A DNA stretch of 40,864 nucleotides from positions 1 through 40,864 of the forward strand of contig NZ_QPJJ01000023.1 in the NCBI RefSeq assembly GCF_003337485.1. Direction: 5' to 3'. Each line of letters starts with the position of its first letter. Within the stretch, counting starts at the first letter, position 1. The translations under genes and the position numbers were made by a program. The stretch comes from Saliterribacillus persicus (GTDB lineage: Bacteria; Bacillota; Bacilli; Bacillales; Amphibacillaceae). This document shows positions 16,956 to 24,348 of this stretch, one piece after another. The notes under the pieces were generated by a model. The model made no database searches and was not told the DNA's origin. It saw only the letters and a program-made list of their open reading frames with translations.

Positions 16956-18239
16956 TTAACCTATTTTCACTGTATTTGCACTGTTTATTGTTGCGTTCTT
17001 TTCAGTTCCAGAACGAATTGCTTTGATATTTGCTTTCATTACTAACGCAGTTACAAATGCTACAACAAGTAAGGCTGCAAACATATAGAACGTTACATTA
17101 TAGCTTGCAGTTGAATCATAGATGGCAGCTACCATCATTGGCCCAAATACACCGGCACTTGACCATGCGGTAAGAATGTATCCATGAATTGCTCCTAGTT
17201 GTTTCGTTCCAAATAAGTCTCCAATAAATGCCGGAAGAGATGAGAACCCTCCACCATACATGGTAAGAATTAAGAAAATAACGATCTGAAAGATTATCGC
17301 ATTAGATATACTTGGTAACAAGAAGAATAAAATCATTTGAACAGAGAAGAAAATGATAAAAATATTACTTCTTCCTACATAGTCTGATAAGGAAGACCAT
17401 AAAATTCTTCCTGCTCCATTAAACAGACCCATAATACCAACCATTGAAGCTGCAGCAACGACTGTCATTCCTACTTTTTCCTGAGCCATTGGTGATGCAA
17501 CGGAAATTAACATGATACCAGAGGAAATATTGATAAACATCATAATCCACAAAAGCCAAAATCTTTTCGTCTTTACCGCTTCATTTGCAGTTAATTGTGC
17601 TAAATCATCTGGACGTTTCTTAGCTTTTTTATCATTTAAAGCTTCACCTTCCATTGATTTTGGCACCCAGCCTTCAGGCGGCCTTACAATATAAGATGCT
17701 CCAGCTAACATTAAGACAAGATACGCCACACCTAAAATATAAAATGTGCTAGAAATACCCACTGTTTGAATAAAGTGTGCAGCGACTGGACTAGCAATTA
17801 ACGCCCCTGCTCCAAATCCCATAACAGCCATACCTGTAGCTAACCCTCGACGGTCTGGGAACCACTTTACTAAAGTTGATACAGGAGAAATATATCCAAT
17901 TCCAAGACCCATACCACCAATAACACCATACCCTAGATAATAAAGCATTAATGATTCAATTTGAATTGCCAATCCTGAGATCAATAGCCCTGACGCAAAC
18001 AATATAGCTGCAATTGTAGCTGATTTACGCGGACCCCATTTTTCTACAAATCTACCAAATGTTGCGGCTGATAATCCTAAAAATAAAATTGCGATCGTAA
18101 ATGATAGTGTTACTTCCTTGCTATTCCATCCTAATAAATCCGATAGTGGGTTTTTAAATACGCTATAAGCGTATGTAGATCCAATCGACAAATGAATGGC
18201 AATAGCTGATAATGCGATGAGCCAACGGTTTTTCTTCAA
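16956..18239 (-). CDS. OFA-family MFS transporter
   Basis: A 427-residue, twelve-helix major facilitator. The opening helix HLSIGSTYAYSVFKNPL, the DRRGLATGMAVMGFGAGA loop after helix 4 and the LFGTKQLGAIHGYILTAWS region of helix 10-11 are typical of the oxalate/formate antiporter (OFA) family, which carries small carboxylates such as oxalate, formate or pyruvate. A specific substrate cannot be given. A GTG at 18248 is part of the ribosome binding site (GAGAGGTG), so the real start is the TTG at 18239, 6 nt further on, giving MKKNRWLIALS. It is monocistronic and terminated by the hairpin at 16903-16944. It diverges from the EamA exporter. Confidence 0.9.
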   Translation of the reverse strand: MKKNRWLIALSAIAIHLSIGSTYAYSVFKNPLSDLLGWNSKEVTLSFTIAILFLGLSAATFGRFVEKWGPRKSATIAAILFASGLLISGLAIQIESLMLYYLGYGVIGGMGLGIGYISPVSTLVKWFPDRRGLATGMAVMGFGAGALIASPVAAHFIQTVGISSTFYILGVAYLVLMLAGASYIVRPPEGWVPKSMEGEALNDKKAKKRPDDLAQLTANEAVKTKRFWLLWIMMFINISSGIMLISVASPMAQEKVGMTVVAAASMVGIMGLFNGAGRILWSSLSDYVGRSNIFIIFFSVQMILFFLLPSISNAIIFQIVIFLILTMYGGGFSSLPAFIGDLFGTKQLGAIHGYILTAWSSAGVFGPMMVAAIYDSTASYNVTFYMFAALLVVAFVTALVMKANIKAIRSGTEKNATINSANTVKIG

Positions 18240-18608
18240 GTCAATCACCTCTCAGTTATTTATAATTTAACTATATCAAAGTTTATAAAAGAAGAGCGTG
18301 AACATTATGTGAAAAAATGAGCAAATAAAGCGAAAAGGTTCACAAAATTGATAAAATTATTATTTCACCTTAAAAAAGTATAAATTTTTCGCAAAAATGA
18401 CTAATTGACGAAGTGAAACTATAACTTACTCAATATAAGAAAAGCTAATCCATTCGCTAAAGGACGAGCGAATACGAGTTTTTCTAATTGCTCTATCATT
18501 TTAAAGAAATCTGCAAGAAATCAATCTGCTTCAAACACATTAGTTGCTTATAAATTACGATTGGCATACGATAAACTTATTTGAAAATTAGATGTGGAGA
18601 TGACAGCG
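18240..18608. other. Divergent intergenic region with GTGAA-type half sites
   Basis: AT-rich region between two divergent transporter genes. It contains several GTGAAC/GTGAAA or complementary words (18298, 18309, 18338 as GTTCAC, 18363 as TTTCAC, and about 18412), which could be half sites of a regulator. I found no convincing -35/-10 pair on either strand. Confidence 0.3.
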
Positions 18609-19538
18609 TTGAAAGGCATATTTGAAAATAAGTGGTCTGTAATAGGAATTGCCGTGTTTTGTTCGATACTATGGGGAAGTGCTTTTCCTGTATTAAAAAT
18701 AAGTTATGTTGAATTACAAATGCATCCAGATGATATTGTTGCCAAGCTCGTTTTTGCTGGAATCCGATTTTTCCTTGCTGGCCTTATTGTCCTTGTATTT
18801 TTACTATTTAGTAATCCTAAAAAAATCATTGTTACAAGAAGGCAATTTATGGTTCTTATTATATTGGGTGTTATCCAAACATTCCTGCAATATTTCTTCT
18901 TTTATAATGGTTTAGCCAAAGTAACTGGCATGCAAGGGTCCATTTTAGCATCAAGTGGGGCTTTTTTTACGGTTATCATTGCGCACTACTATTATAAAAA
19001 AGACCGCTTAAATTGGAAGAAGATAATCGGCTTAATCGCTGGTTTTACTGGTATAACATTAGCCAATTGGGGCCAGGAATTTCAATTAACGTTCCAATGG
19101 GACGGAGAGGGATTTATGATTCTTGCTGGCTTAACCAGTGCAATTGCAACGATCATGGCTAAAGAGTTAGCTGTAGGCATTCATCCATTTGCAATCTCAG
19201 GTTGGTCACTAGCACTTGGTGCTATTCTTATGTTAATAGTTGGCTTACCACAACTTAAAGAAGATGCGATTATTTTCACACCACTTGGGTTGGGGTTATT
19301 GATTTATTCTGCATTTTTATCAGCAGCTGCCTTTGGTCTATGGTACTCTATATTGAAGTTCAATCCTGCAGGTGAAATCAGTATTTATAAGTTCATCATT
19401 CCAGTAGCTGGGGTAGTGTTATCTTCCATCTTTATACCTGGAGAGCATTTAAATGTAGCTATCTTTGCAGCAATAGCAATGGTTGCAATTGGGATTATTG
19501 TACTTAATTATCCGAATAAAAAAGCTACAATACAATAA
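18609..19538 (+). CDS. EamA-family (DMT) transporter
   Basis: A ten-helix drug/metabolite-type carrier of 310 residues made of two EamA repeats (about 10-140 and 155-300). The first helix carries the usual ILWGSAFPVLKI and the second repeat ends with VAMVAIGIIVLNYP. Members export amino acids, nucleosides or other metabolites; the substrate is not deducible. Possible starts are GTG 18594, ATG 18600 and TTG 18609. GGAGATGA (18596-18603) is the only good Shine-Dalgarno and sits directly on the first two, so the TTG with 9-nt spacing from GGAG is chosen, giving MKGIFENKW. The gene ends in its own terminator. Confidence 0.88.
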   Translation: MKGIFENKWSVIGIAVFCSILWGSAFPVLKISYVELQMHPDDIVAKLVFAGIRFFLAGLIVLVFLLFSNPKKIIVTRRQFMVLIILGVIQTFLQYFFFYNGLAKVTGMQGSILASSGAFFTVIIAHYYYKKDRLNWKKIIGLIAGFTGITLANWGQEFQLTFQWDGEGFMILAGLTSAIATIMAKELAVGIHPFAISGWSLALGAILMLIVGLPQLKEDAIIFTPLGLGLLIYSAFLSAAAFGLWYSILKFNPAGEISIYKFIIPVAGVVLSSIFIPGEHLNVAIFAAIAMVAIGIIVLNYPNKKATIQ

Positions 19539-19542
19539 GAAG

Positions 19543-19577
19543 GGGAGCTTTTTAGAATCCAATCTAAAAAGCTTCTT
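19543..19577 (+). terminator. Terminator after the EamA gene
   Basis: An 11-bp core stem (19546-19556 with 19563-19573), extendable by wobble pairs, with a 6-nt loop. It begins 5 bp after the stop codon and is followed by TCTTATATATT. Confidence 0.7.
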
Positions 19578-19731
19578 ATATATTTAGATAGGCTTTGCTA
19601 AAAGCATTGTGTGTCATAGTTTCTATTTATTGCAGGTTTAATTTTCAGTGTTTCACCAATAGTATTAAACTATTAAAAAAATGAAACCCACTGGTTTATA
19701 AGCAAGTAACCATCAATTAAAAATAACTTAT

Positions 19732-20394
19732 TCATTTTTCCGTCTTATATGCCTCTTCCAAAGTATCTAGCATGGAAAACAATACTTCTTTATTTTCACT
19801 TGGAATGGAATAATCTAATGTTTCTTCTACAGATGTTTTAAATACGGACTGACCTAAAAATTCGGCATCTGCTCCAACAATTTCTGATAATGTAGTTTCT
19901 GTAGTTTCAAAATGAAACTGTAATCCAATAGCATTGTGTATTCTGAACCCTTGATTTTCCCACCGTGAACTCGAGTAAAGAAGAATAGATTTTTCTGGAA
20001 GAGTGAATCCTTCTCCATGCCAGTGAAGAACGGACATATTTTTCCCTGTTGATACGGACTGAACATTCTCCCACCCAACTTCCTGTGGTGCAGGAACAAT
20101 GGATCCTCCAAACACTTTAGCGAGTTGTTGCGCACCTAGACAAATTCCAAACATTGGCTTTTGTTGCTCTACTACCTCTTTAATTAATTGACGTTCTGTA
20201 GCAATCCATTCATCTGAATCATTTGCACTCATAGGTCCTCCAAGCACAACTAAATACTCCACTTCATCACTTGAAGGAAATGACTCCTGATCAAATATTT
20301 TTACAACTTCATACGTATGTCTTCGCTCATTTATCCATTCTAAAATAAGACCTGGTTTTTCAAACGGGACATGTTGAATAATATGAATTTTCAT
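19732..20394 (-). CDS. Class I glutamine amidotransferase-like protein
   Basis: A 220-residue stand-alone GATase1 domain. The nucleophile is C85 in FGICLGAQQLA, preceded by the oxyanion strand LVVLGGPMSAND. The catalytic His and Glu are in LQFHFETTE. The block QEVGWENVQ and LHWHGEGFTLP is typical of the family annotated as GMP-synthase-like or YfeJ/GATase1_2 proteins, some of which act on gamma-glutamyl compounds. There is no synthetase partner nearby, so it is probably an independent amidase or gamma-glutamyl hydrolase. The actual substrate is unknown. The ATG follows AAGGAGGG. It is transcribed alone, with no clear terminator on the 3' side. Confidence 0.9.
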   Translation of the reverse strand: MKIHIIQHVPFEKPGLILEWINERRHTYEVVKIFDQESFPSSDEVEYLVVLGGPMSANDSDEWIATERQLIKEVVEQQKPMFGICLGAQQLAKVFGGSIVPAPQEVGWENVQSVSTGKNMSVLHWHGEGFTLPEKSILLYSSSRWENQGFRIHNAIGLQFHFETTETTLSEIVGADAEFLGQSVFKTSVEETLDYSIPSENKEVLFSMLDTLEEAYKTEK

Positions 20395-20636
20395 TTAAAC
20401 CCTCCTTCAATTAATCTAATATAATGTACTCTGTATCACCAATTTCGATGATAGAATTATCAGTTAATAGATAATAGAGTAAAAGATAAAATCATTTTCT
20501 TTCAACTAAATTGGTCAATATCTTCTTTCTAATCAATATTTCCTTCCTATACCTAAGATAATATAGTTCATTAATTGATAAAATAGATTCTAGAATTAAT
20601 TTACGAAAAATTTACATGTATTACTAATTACTTCAC
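20395..20636. other. Gene-free AT-rich interval
   Basis: About 240 bp (475 bp together with the remnant that follows) without a credible gene. It must contain the amidotransferase promoter, but no well-spaced -35/-10 pair stands out. Confidence 0.4.
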
Positions 20637-20868
20637 TTAACGACCTTGCGCTCTATTTGATGTATCTTCACTATAAGAAAAATCCCATCTAATAAAAGGG
20701 TGTTTGCTTTGTTCGATCAATCTCAAGAATTTTTTATCATATATCTTAATTCCTCCATTATTTTTAACATCTTTAGTGCTAAATTTGAAAAAGCTTTTTC
20801 GATTAACTAGTAATATAGGTGAATTTATCCTATTATTAGTGTTAAACATTCCATAGGAAGTGTCAGCA
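20637..20868 (-). pseudogene. Possible 3' remnant of an unidentified gene
   Basis: A minus-strand frame of about 77 codons lies in the otherwise empty gap and ends at a TAA at 20637. It reads like real protein (for example SPILLVNRKSFFKF, NNGGIKIYDKKFLRLIEQ, HPFIRWDFSYSEDTSNRAQG). The only in-frame ATG (20849) has no ribosome binding site, and extending upstream runs antisense into the MATE-like gene. This fits a truncated gene whose 5' part was lost. I do not recognise the family, and a chance open frame cannot be excluded. Confidence 0.3.
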
Positions 20869-20869
20869 T

Positions 20870-22231
20870 ATGAAACCAACAAAAAATAATCTAGCCACTG
20901 ATCAAGTTTCCTTTCGTACGCTTTTATTTTTCTTTTTACCACTTGGTTTATCAGCTAGTCTCGTTACCATTTCCCACGTTATTATTAACAGTACACTTGC
21001 TCGAGCACCAGACCCTGCGATTGTAATTGCTAGTTATTCTGTTGCCATGAGTATTTTTGCATTGTTAGAAAGATGTGCCGTAATTCTAAGACAAACCTGT
21101 TCAACCTTAGTTCGAGATAAGAATTCTTATCACTTAATGCGAAATGTAACGCTCTATGTACTAGGCACTATTTTCTTAATAAGTCTTGTTATCGCTTACA
21201 GTCCATTAGGTACTTTTATCTTTTCTACCTTGCTCGGTGTAAGTGGAGACATGCTAAAGCCAACTATTGATGCTTATCGTGTATTAATGTTTGTTACTAT
21301 TTTTTCAGGAATTCGTTGTCTTTATCAAGGTGTGATTATCTTTAATTTAAAAACCAAGTGGCTCACCATTGGGATGGTTTTTAGATTAACCTTTATGGCG
21401 TTAATAGCATGGATCGTACTTCTTAATGATTGGGTAAACCACGGCTACATTGGTGCTTATATATTTTTAGCCGGAATGGCTGTAGAAGCACTTGTTAGCT
21501 TTCTTGAAGGTAGATTTATTGTGAAAAAACTACCCGATAAGAAGAAAGATCATCCTATTGTGTCTCAATCGCAAATTTTCCGTTTTTACAATCCTTTGAT
21601 GATTGCTTCTTTAATTGCAGTCAGTTTAACACCAACGATTAATGCAGTATTAGGCTGGAGCACCAAGGCTGAAATTGCGATTGCATCCTATGCTGTAGCG
21701 TTATCGATCGTACATTTATTAAACAGCGTCACCTCTTATATTCACCAAATTGTAATTAATTTTTATAAACAGGATAAGCGAGCGGTTTTTCGTTTTACAT
21801 TACTAGTAAGTTTTATTCCAAGTGTTTTTCTAATGATATTCGCTTATACACCCATTGGGATTTGGATCTTCCAAAATATTATTGGTGTTTCAGGAGAACT
21901 ATTAGACCATAGTATACTTGCGCTTCGATTTTTTGTTTTATTTACCCTTTGCTTTCCGTGGATCGATTTTTCCAATGGAATTTTAATGATAAGAGGGCAA
22001 ACAAAAGTAATGTCATTTTCGCAATCAGGTAACGTTGTTGCCGCGGTGATTGCACTATTTATCCTTATCTTTATCTATCCAAGTGGTGGTGGATCAATTG
22101 GTGCCTTGGCTCAATCGATTGGTTTTCTTGTTGAATTAATCGTCTTATTATTCTTTTTAAATGCAACTTCGAGTAATCCAAAACAAATAAAATTCTGGCG
22201 ACTAAAAAATATTTTTAAGCAATGGACTTAA
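20870..22231 (+). CDS. MATE-like (MOP superfamily) membrane transporter
   Basis: A 453-residue integral membrane protein with about 12 helices in two halves. LPLGLSASLVTISHVIINSTLARAPDPAIVIASYSVA is the first helix pair, and NPLMIASLIAVSLTPTINAVLGWSTKAEIAIASYAVALS is its clear counterpart after residue 240. This internal repeat and the loop pattern fit the MOP/MATE superfamily (annotated in relatives as multi antimicrobial extrusion protein MatE; ANKH-like proteins are another resemblance). The likely role is cation-coupled export; the substrate is unknown. The ATG follows AGGAAGTG. A modest hairpin at 22286-22308 probably ends its transcript before the riboswitch promoter. Confidence 0.8.
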   Translation: MKPTKNNLATDQVSFRTLLFFFLPLGLSASLVTISHVIINSTLARAPDPAIVIASYSVAMSIFALLERCAVILRQTCSTLVRDKNSYHLMRNVTLYVLGTIFLISLVIAYSPLGTFIFSTLLGVSGDMLKPTIDAYRVLMFVTIFSGIRCLYQGVIIFNLKTKWLTIGMVFRLTFMALIAWIVLLNDWVNHGYIGAYIFLAGMAVEALVSFLEGRFIVKKLPDKKKDHPIVSQSQIFRFYNPLMIASLIAVSLTPTINAVLGWSTKAEIAIASYAVALSIVHLLNSVTSYIHQIVINFYKQDKRAVFRFTLLVSFIPSVFLMIFAYTPIGIWIFQNIIGVSGELLDHSILALRFFVLFTLCFPWIDFSNGILMIRGQTKVMSFSQSGNVVAAVIALFILIFIYPSGGGSIGALAQSIGFLVELIVLLFFLNATSSNPKQIKFWRLKNIFKQWT

Positions 22232-22285
22232 TACTTATTTCTTTTAGGCACAGCGTCGATTCTCTTATACTTTTATCTACGAGAA

Positions 22286-22317
22286 TTCTTGAAAAATAGT
22301 TTCAAGAAATATAATTT
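22286..22317 (+). terminator. Weak terminator after the MATE-like gene
   Basis: A 9-bp perfect stem (22286-22294 with 22300-22308) and 5-nt loop, followed by ATATAATTTTTA. AT-rich and therefore weak, but in the right place. Confidence 0.5.
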
Positions 22318-22330
22318 TTACACTTCGAGG

Positions 22331-22359
22331 TTTACAAATAATGGGTCACGTGGTAAATT
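22331..22359 (+). promoter_or_regulatory. Promoter of the TPP-riboswitch transcript
   Basis: TTTACA (22331-22336), 17 bp, TAAATT (22354-22359). It lies about 20 bp upstream of the first aptamer base, a normal distance for a riboswitch leader. Confidence 0.55.
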
Positions 22360-22379
22360 GAATGTAACTTAATAAGGAA

Positions 22380-22471
22380 GTCCACTAGGGGTGCCATTTC
22401 CGGCTGAGATAAGGCGTTGTCCTTGATCCCTTAGAACCTGATCTAGCTAATACTAGCGTAGGAAAGTGGAG
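22380..22471 (+). promoter_or_regulatory. TPP (THI-box) riboswitch aptamer
   Basis: All the conserved thi-box blocks are present in order: AGGGGTGCC, GGCTGAGAT, the CCCTTAGAACCTGATCTAG block, then AGCTAATACTAGCGTAGGAAA. Helix P1 is TCCACT (22381-22386) with AGTGGA (22465-22470). It binds thiamine pyrophosphate and controls tenA by transcription attenuation (see the terminator at 22579-22604). Confidence 0.95.
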
Positions 22472-22516
22472 TCGACAGTTTTTGATGATCATCTTTTGAT
22501 GGCATCCTTATACTTT

Positions 22517-22555
22517 TATGAAAAAATTATCAAGTTAAAATGATATTTTTTCATA
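22517..22555 (+). other. AT-rich hairpin in the riboswitch leader
   Basis: TATGAAAAAATTATC (22517-22531) can pair with GATATTTTTTCATA (22542-22555). It sits between the aptamer and the terminator and shares no bases with either, so it may act as a folding spacer or pause hairpin. Confidence 0.4.
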
Positions 22556-22578
22556 GCAGGAATATACAAAACTTATCA

Positions 22579-22604
22579 GTCGCTCCATTCGGGGCGGCTT
22601 TTTT
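22579..22604 (+). terminator. Riboswitch-controlled terminator before tenA
   Basis: GTCGCTCC, loop ATTC, GGGGCGGC, then six T residues. Its 5' arm plus one loop base (22579-22587) is also complementary to TGGAG-T-CGAC (22467-22476), which includes the 3' strand of aptamer helix P1. Without TPP these segments can pair as an antiterminator. With TPP bound, P1 holds the region and the terminator forms. Confidence 0.85.
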
Positions 22605-22662
22605 ATTTGCCGAATAAAGCTACCCTTCTTGGACTTCTTTATCATTTTAAAGGAGGAATTTG

Positions 22663-23334
22663 ATGAGTTTTTCAAAAGATTTACGTAATGAGTGTGACCA
22701 CCTATTCAAGGCGTGTTATGACCATCCCTTTGTTCAGGGTATTGCAAAAGGAGAATTAAATAAGGAGCAGTTAATCCATTATGTTAAACAAGACTATGAG
22801 TATCTAAATGCTATGATCCAAGCACGTGCATATGGAATGGCAAAATGTACAAATCGCGAGGATATGGAAATGTTTAATACGAGTATTTCCTTCATACTAA
22901 ATAGCGAAACACATCCTCATCATAATTTTTGTCAAATTGCTGGAGTGAACTATGATGACCTTCAAGGTTACTCCTTAGCACCAACTGCAAAGCACTATGC
23001 ATCACATATGCTACAAGTTTCCCAAGTCGGGTCTCTTGGAGAAGTGATCGCTGTTACATTACCTTGTCCATGGATTTATCTATATGTTGCAGAGCGTATG
23101 ATGCAAGAAGTTAAGCCCGATGAGAATCATCCTTTTTATGATTGGATATCCTTTTACGGAGCGCAAGAAGAACCTAGAATGAACGTCTACTTAGATCGTC
23201 TTGATGAATTAGCAGAAAATGCTTCTGCCAGTGAAAAAGAAAAAATGAGAGAGCACTTCTTTTTAAGCTGCCAGCTTGAGTATATGTTTTTTGATATGGC
23301 CTACAAAGTTCAAGAGTGGCCTGTTCAAAAGTAA
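22663..23334 (+). CDS. tenA: Aminopyrimidine aminohydrolase / thiaminase II
   Basis: TenA hydrolyses aminopyrimidine products of thiamine breakdown to hydroxymethylpyrimidine (HMP), and can cleave thiamine itself, feeding the thiamine salvage pathway in the cytoplasm. The 223-residue all-helical protein has the catalytic residues at the same numbers as Bacillus subtilis TenA: D44 and Y47 in VKQDYEYL, Y112, nucleophile C135 in TLPCPWIY, and E205 in CQLEYMFFDMAY. This agreement supports the ATG at 22663 (AGGAGG, 6-nt spacing) over the TTG one codon earlier. Expression is controlled by the TPP riboswitch upstream. The ykoEDC transporter genes lie 400 bp downstream on the same strand, which fits salvage of imported pyrimidine precursors. 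Confidence 0.96.
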   Translation: MSFSKDLRNECDHLFKACYDHPFVQGIAKGELNKEQLIHYVKQDYEYLNAMIQARAYGMAKCTNREDMEMFNTSISFILNSETHPHHNFCQIAGVNYDDLQGYSLAPTAKHYASHMLQVSQVGSLGEVIAVTLPCPWIYLYVAERMMQEVKPDENHPFYDWISFYGAQEEPRMNVYLDRLDELAENASASEKEKMREHFFLSCQLEYMFFDMAYKVQEWPVQK

Positions 23335-23400
23335 CAGTTTCATTTAAATGAGTTTCATAAATCTAAACATAATACAAAAATTGACTTACAAGCTCACTTT

Positions 23401-23494
23401 AGACGGACGCTTTCCCGCGGGCTTGTCTTCAACTAACTTTCGCCCTGCGAAAGTCGATTTTCAGACTGCGCTAATCCGCTGGGAGTCACCGTCT
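23401..23494. repeat. GC-rich intergenic repeat-like element
   Basis: A 94-bp block, much richer in G+C than its surroundings, bounded by AGACGG (23401-23406) and its complement CCGTCT (23489-23494). It contains the internal perfect hairpin ACTTTCG-ccctg-CGAAAGT (23436-23454). Words such as CTTTCCCGCGGGC and CTAATCCGCTGGGAGTC look like an intergenic repeat I recall from Oceanobacillus/Virgibacillus-type genomes; this is memory, not a search. No transposase is associated. The 402-bp gap between tenA and ykoE otherwise holds only the hairpin at 23667-23708. Confidence 0.55.
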
Positions 23495-23666
23495 TCCATT
23501 ACGTCAAATTATGTTTTAGACGAAGGTAAAATGAATTATTTCCAATATCGTTTGTAAAAATTTAGCTGACTTTTTTATTATAAAACCTATTTAATCTAAA
23601 TAAATATATAAGCGATTGTTGATATTTGAAACTCTATTCTAGTTGCTAACCAAATGATTTAACTCT

Positions 23667-23710
23667 AAGAAACTATTTTTCTCGAATTTTTTGAAAAAAT
23701 AGTTTCTTTT
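23667..23710 (+). terminator. Strong hairpin upstream of ykoE
   Basis: A perfect 14-bp stem (23667-23680 with 23695-23708) with a 14-nt loop and a short T-run. It may terminate the tenA transcript or attenuate read-through into ykoE, which starts 26 bp later. I see no second TPP aptamer here. Confidence 0.55.
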
Positions 23711-23736
23711 AGAAAAAAGTTAAGGATGGGATAAGG

Positions 23737-24348
23737 ATGAAGAACAAGAAAGCGTTAAATTTAAGAGAAATCGTAGTAATGGCATCTATTTCAGTTGTGT
23801 TCGGGGTATTATATCTGCTTTGGATATTTTTCGGACAATTTATTCAAGGAATTCTTGGTCCAGTAGGCTGGGGATTATTAACAGGGTTTTGGATCATGGC
23901 TCCTATTCTTTGTGCTTATATTATTCAAAAGCCTGGTGTAGCACTTACCGCTGAATTAATTGCTGCTGGGACTGAAATTTTAGTTGGATCTGTAAATGCA
24001 GGTGTTGTATTAATTCTTGGGTTTACCCAAGGTCTTGGTGCGGAAATAGCATTTGCGCTATTTTTCTATCGAAGCTATCGTTTACCAGTTTTAATGCTAG
24101 CGGGTATGCTAGGAACCTTTGCAAGCTTTCTAACCACATACTTTTTATACGGATATAGTCAATATTCACCGCTTATAACGGGTTTGATGCTTGGTACAAT
24201 GTTGATTAGTGGCGCTCTTTTAGCTGGCTGGGGTAGTAAAAATATAGCTGATGCATTAACAAAAACTGGTGTACTTGATAACTTTGCATTAGGAAAAATA
24301 AGACGCACCCAAAGGATGAAAAAAGATGCCATATCTGAACACGGTTGA
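23737..24348 (+). CDS. ykoE: Thiamine-precursor ECF transporter, substrate-binding S component YkoE
   Basis: The S component captures the ligand (HMP moiety or thiamine, by analogy with B. subtilis YkoE) in the membrane and docks on the energising module. The 203-residue protein has about six membrane helices. The opening REIVVMASISVVFGVLYLLW and the block LTAELIAAGTEILVGSVNAG match the YkoE family. The start follows GGATAAGG. The 3' end overlaps ykoD by 23 bp, and ykoD is followed by ykoC, the complete E-D-C set. The accessory thiamine-binding protein YkoF found in B. subtilis is not encoded here. Unlike the usual arrangement, no riboswitch directly precedes it. Regulation probably comes by read-through from tenA, or from an unseen promoter in the gap. 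Confidence 0.93.
   Translation: MKNKKALNLREIVVMASISVVFGVLYLLWIFFGQFIQGILGPVGWGLLTGFWIMAPILCAYIIQKPGVALTAELIAAGTEILVGSVNAGVVLILGFTQGLGAEIAFALFFYRSYRLPVLMLAGMLGTFASFLTTYFLYGYSQYSPLITGLMLGTMLISGALLAGWGSKNIADALTKTGVLDNFALGKIRRTQRMKKDAISEHG

Noticed and set aside
20849-20942. 5' part of the minus-strand frame 20637-20942
   Set aside because: It is antisense to the start of the MATE-like gene, which has a good ribosome binding site; only the part in the gap was kept as a possible remnant.
23348-23557. Plus-strand frame of 69 codons downstream of tenA
   Set aside because: It is the translation of the GC-rich intergenic repeat and has no ribosome binding site.
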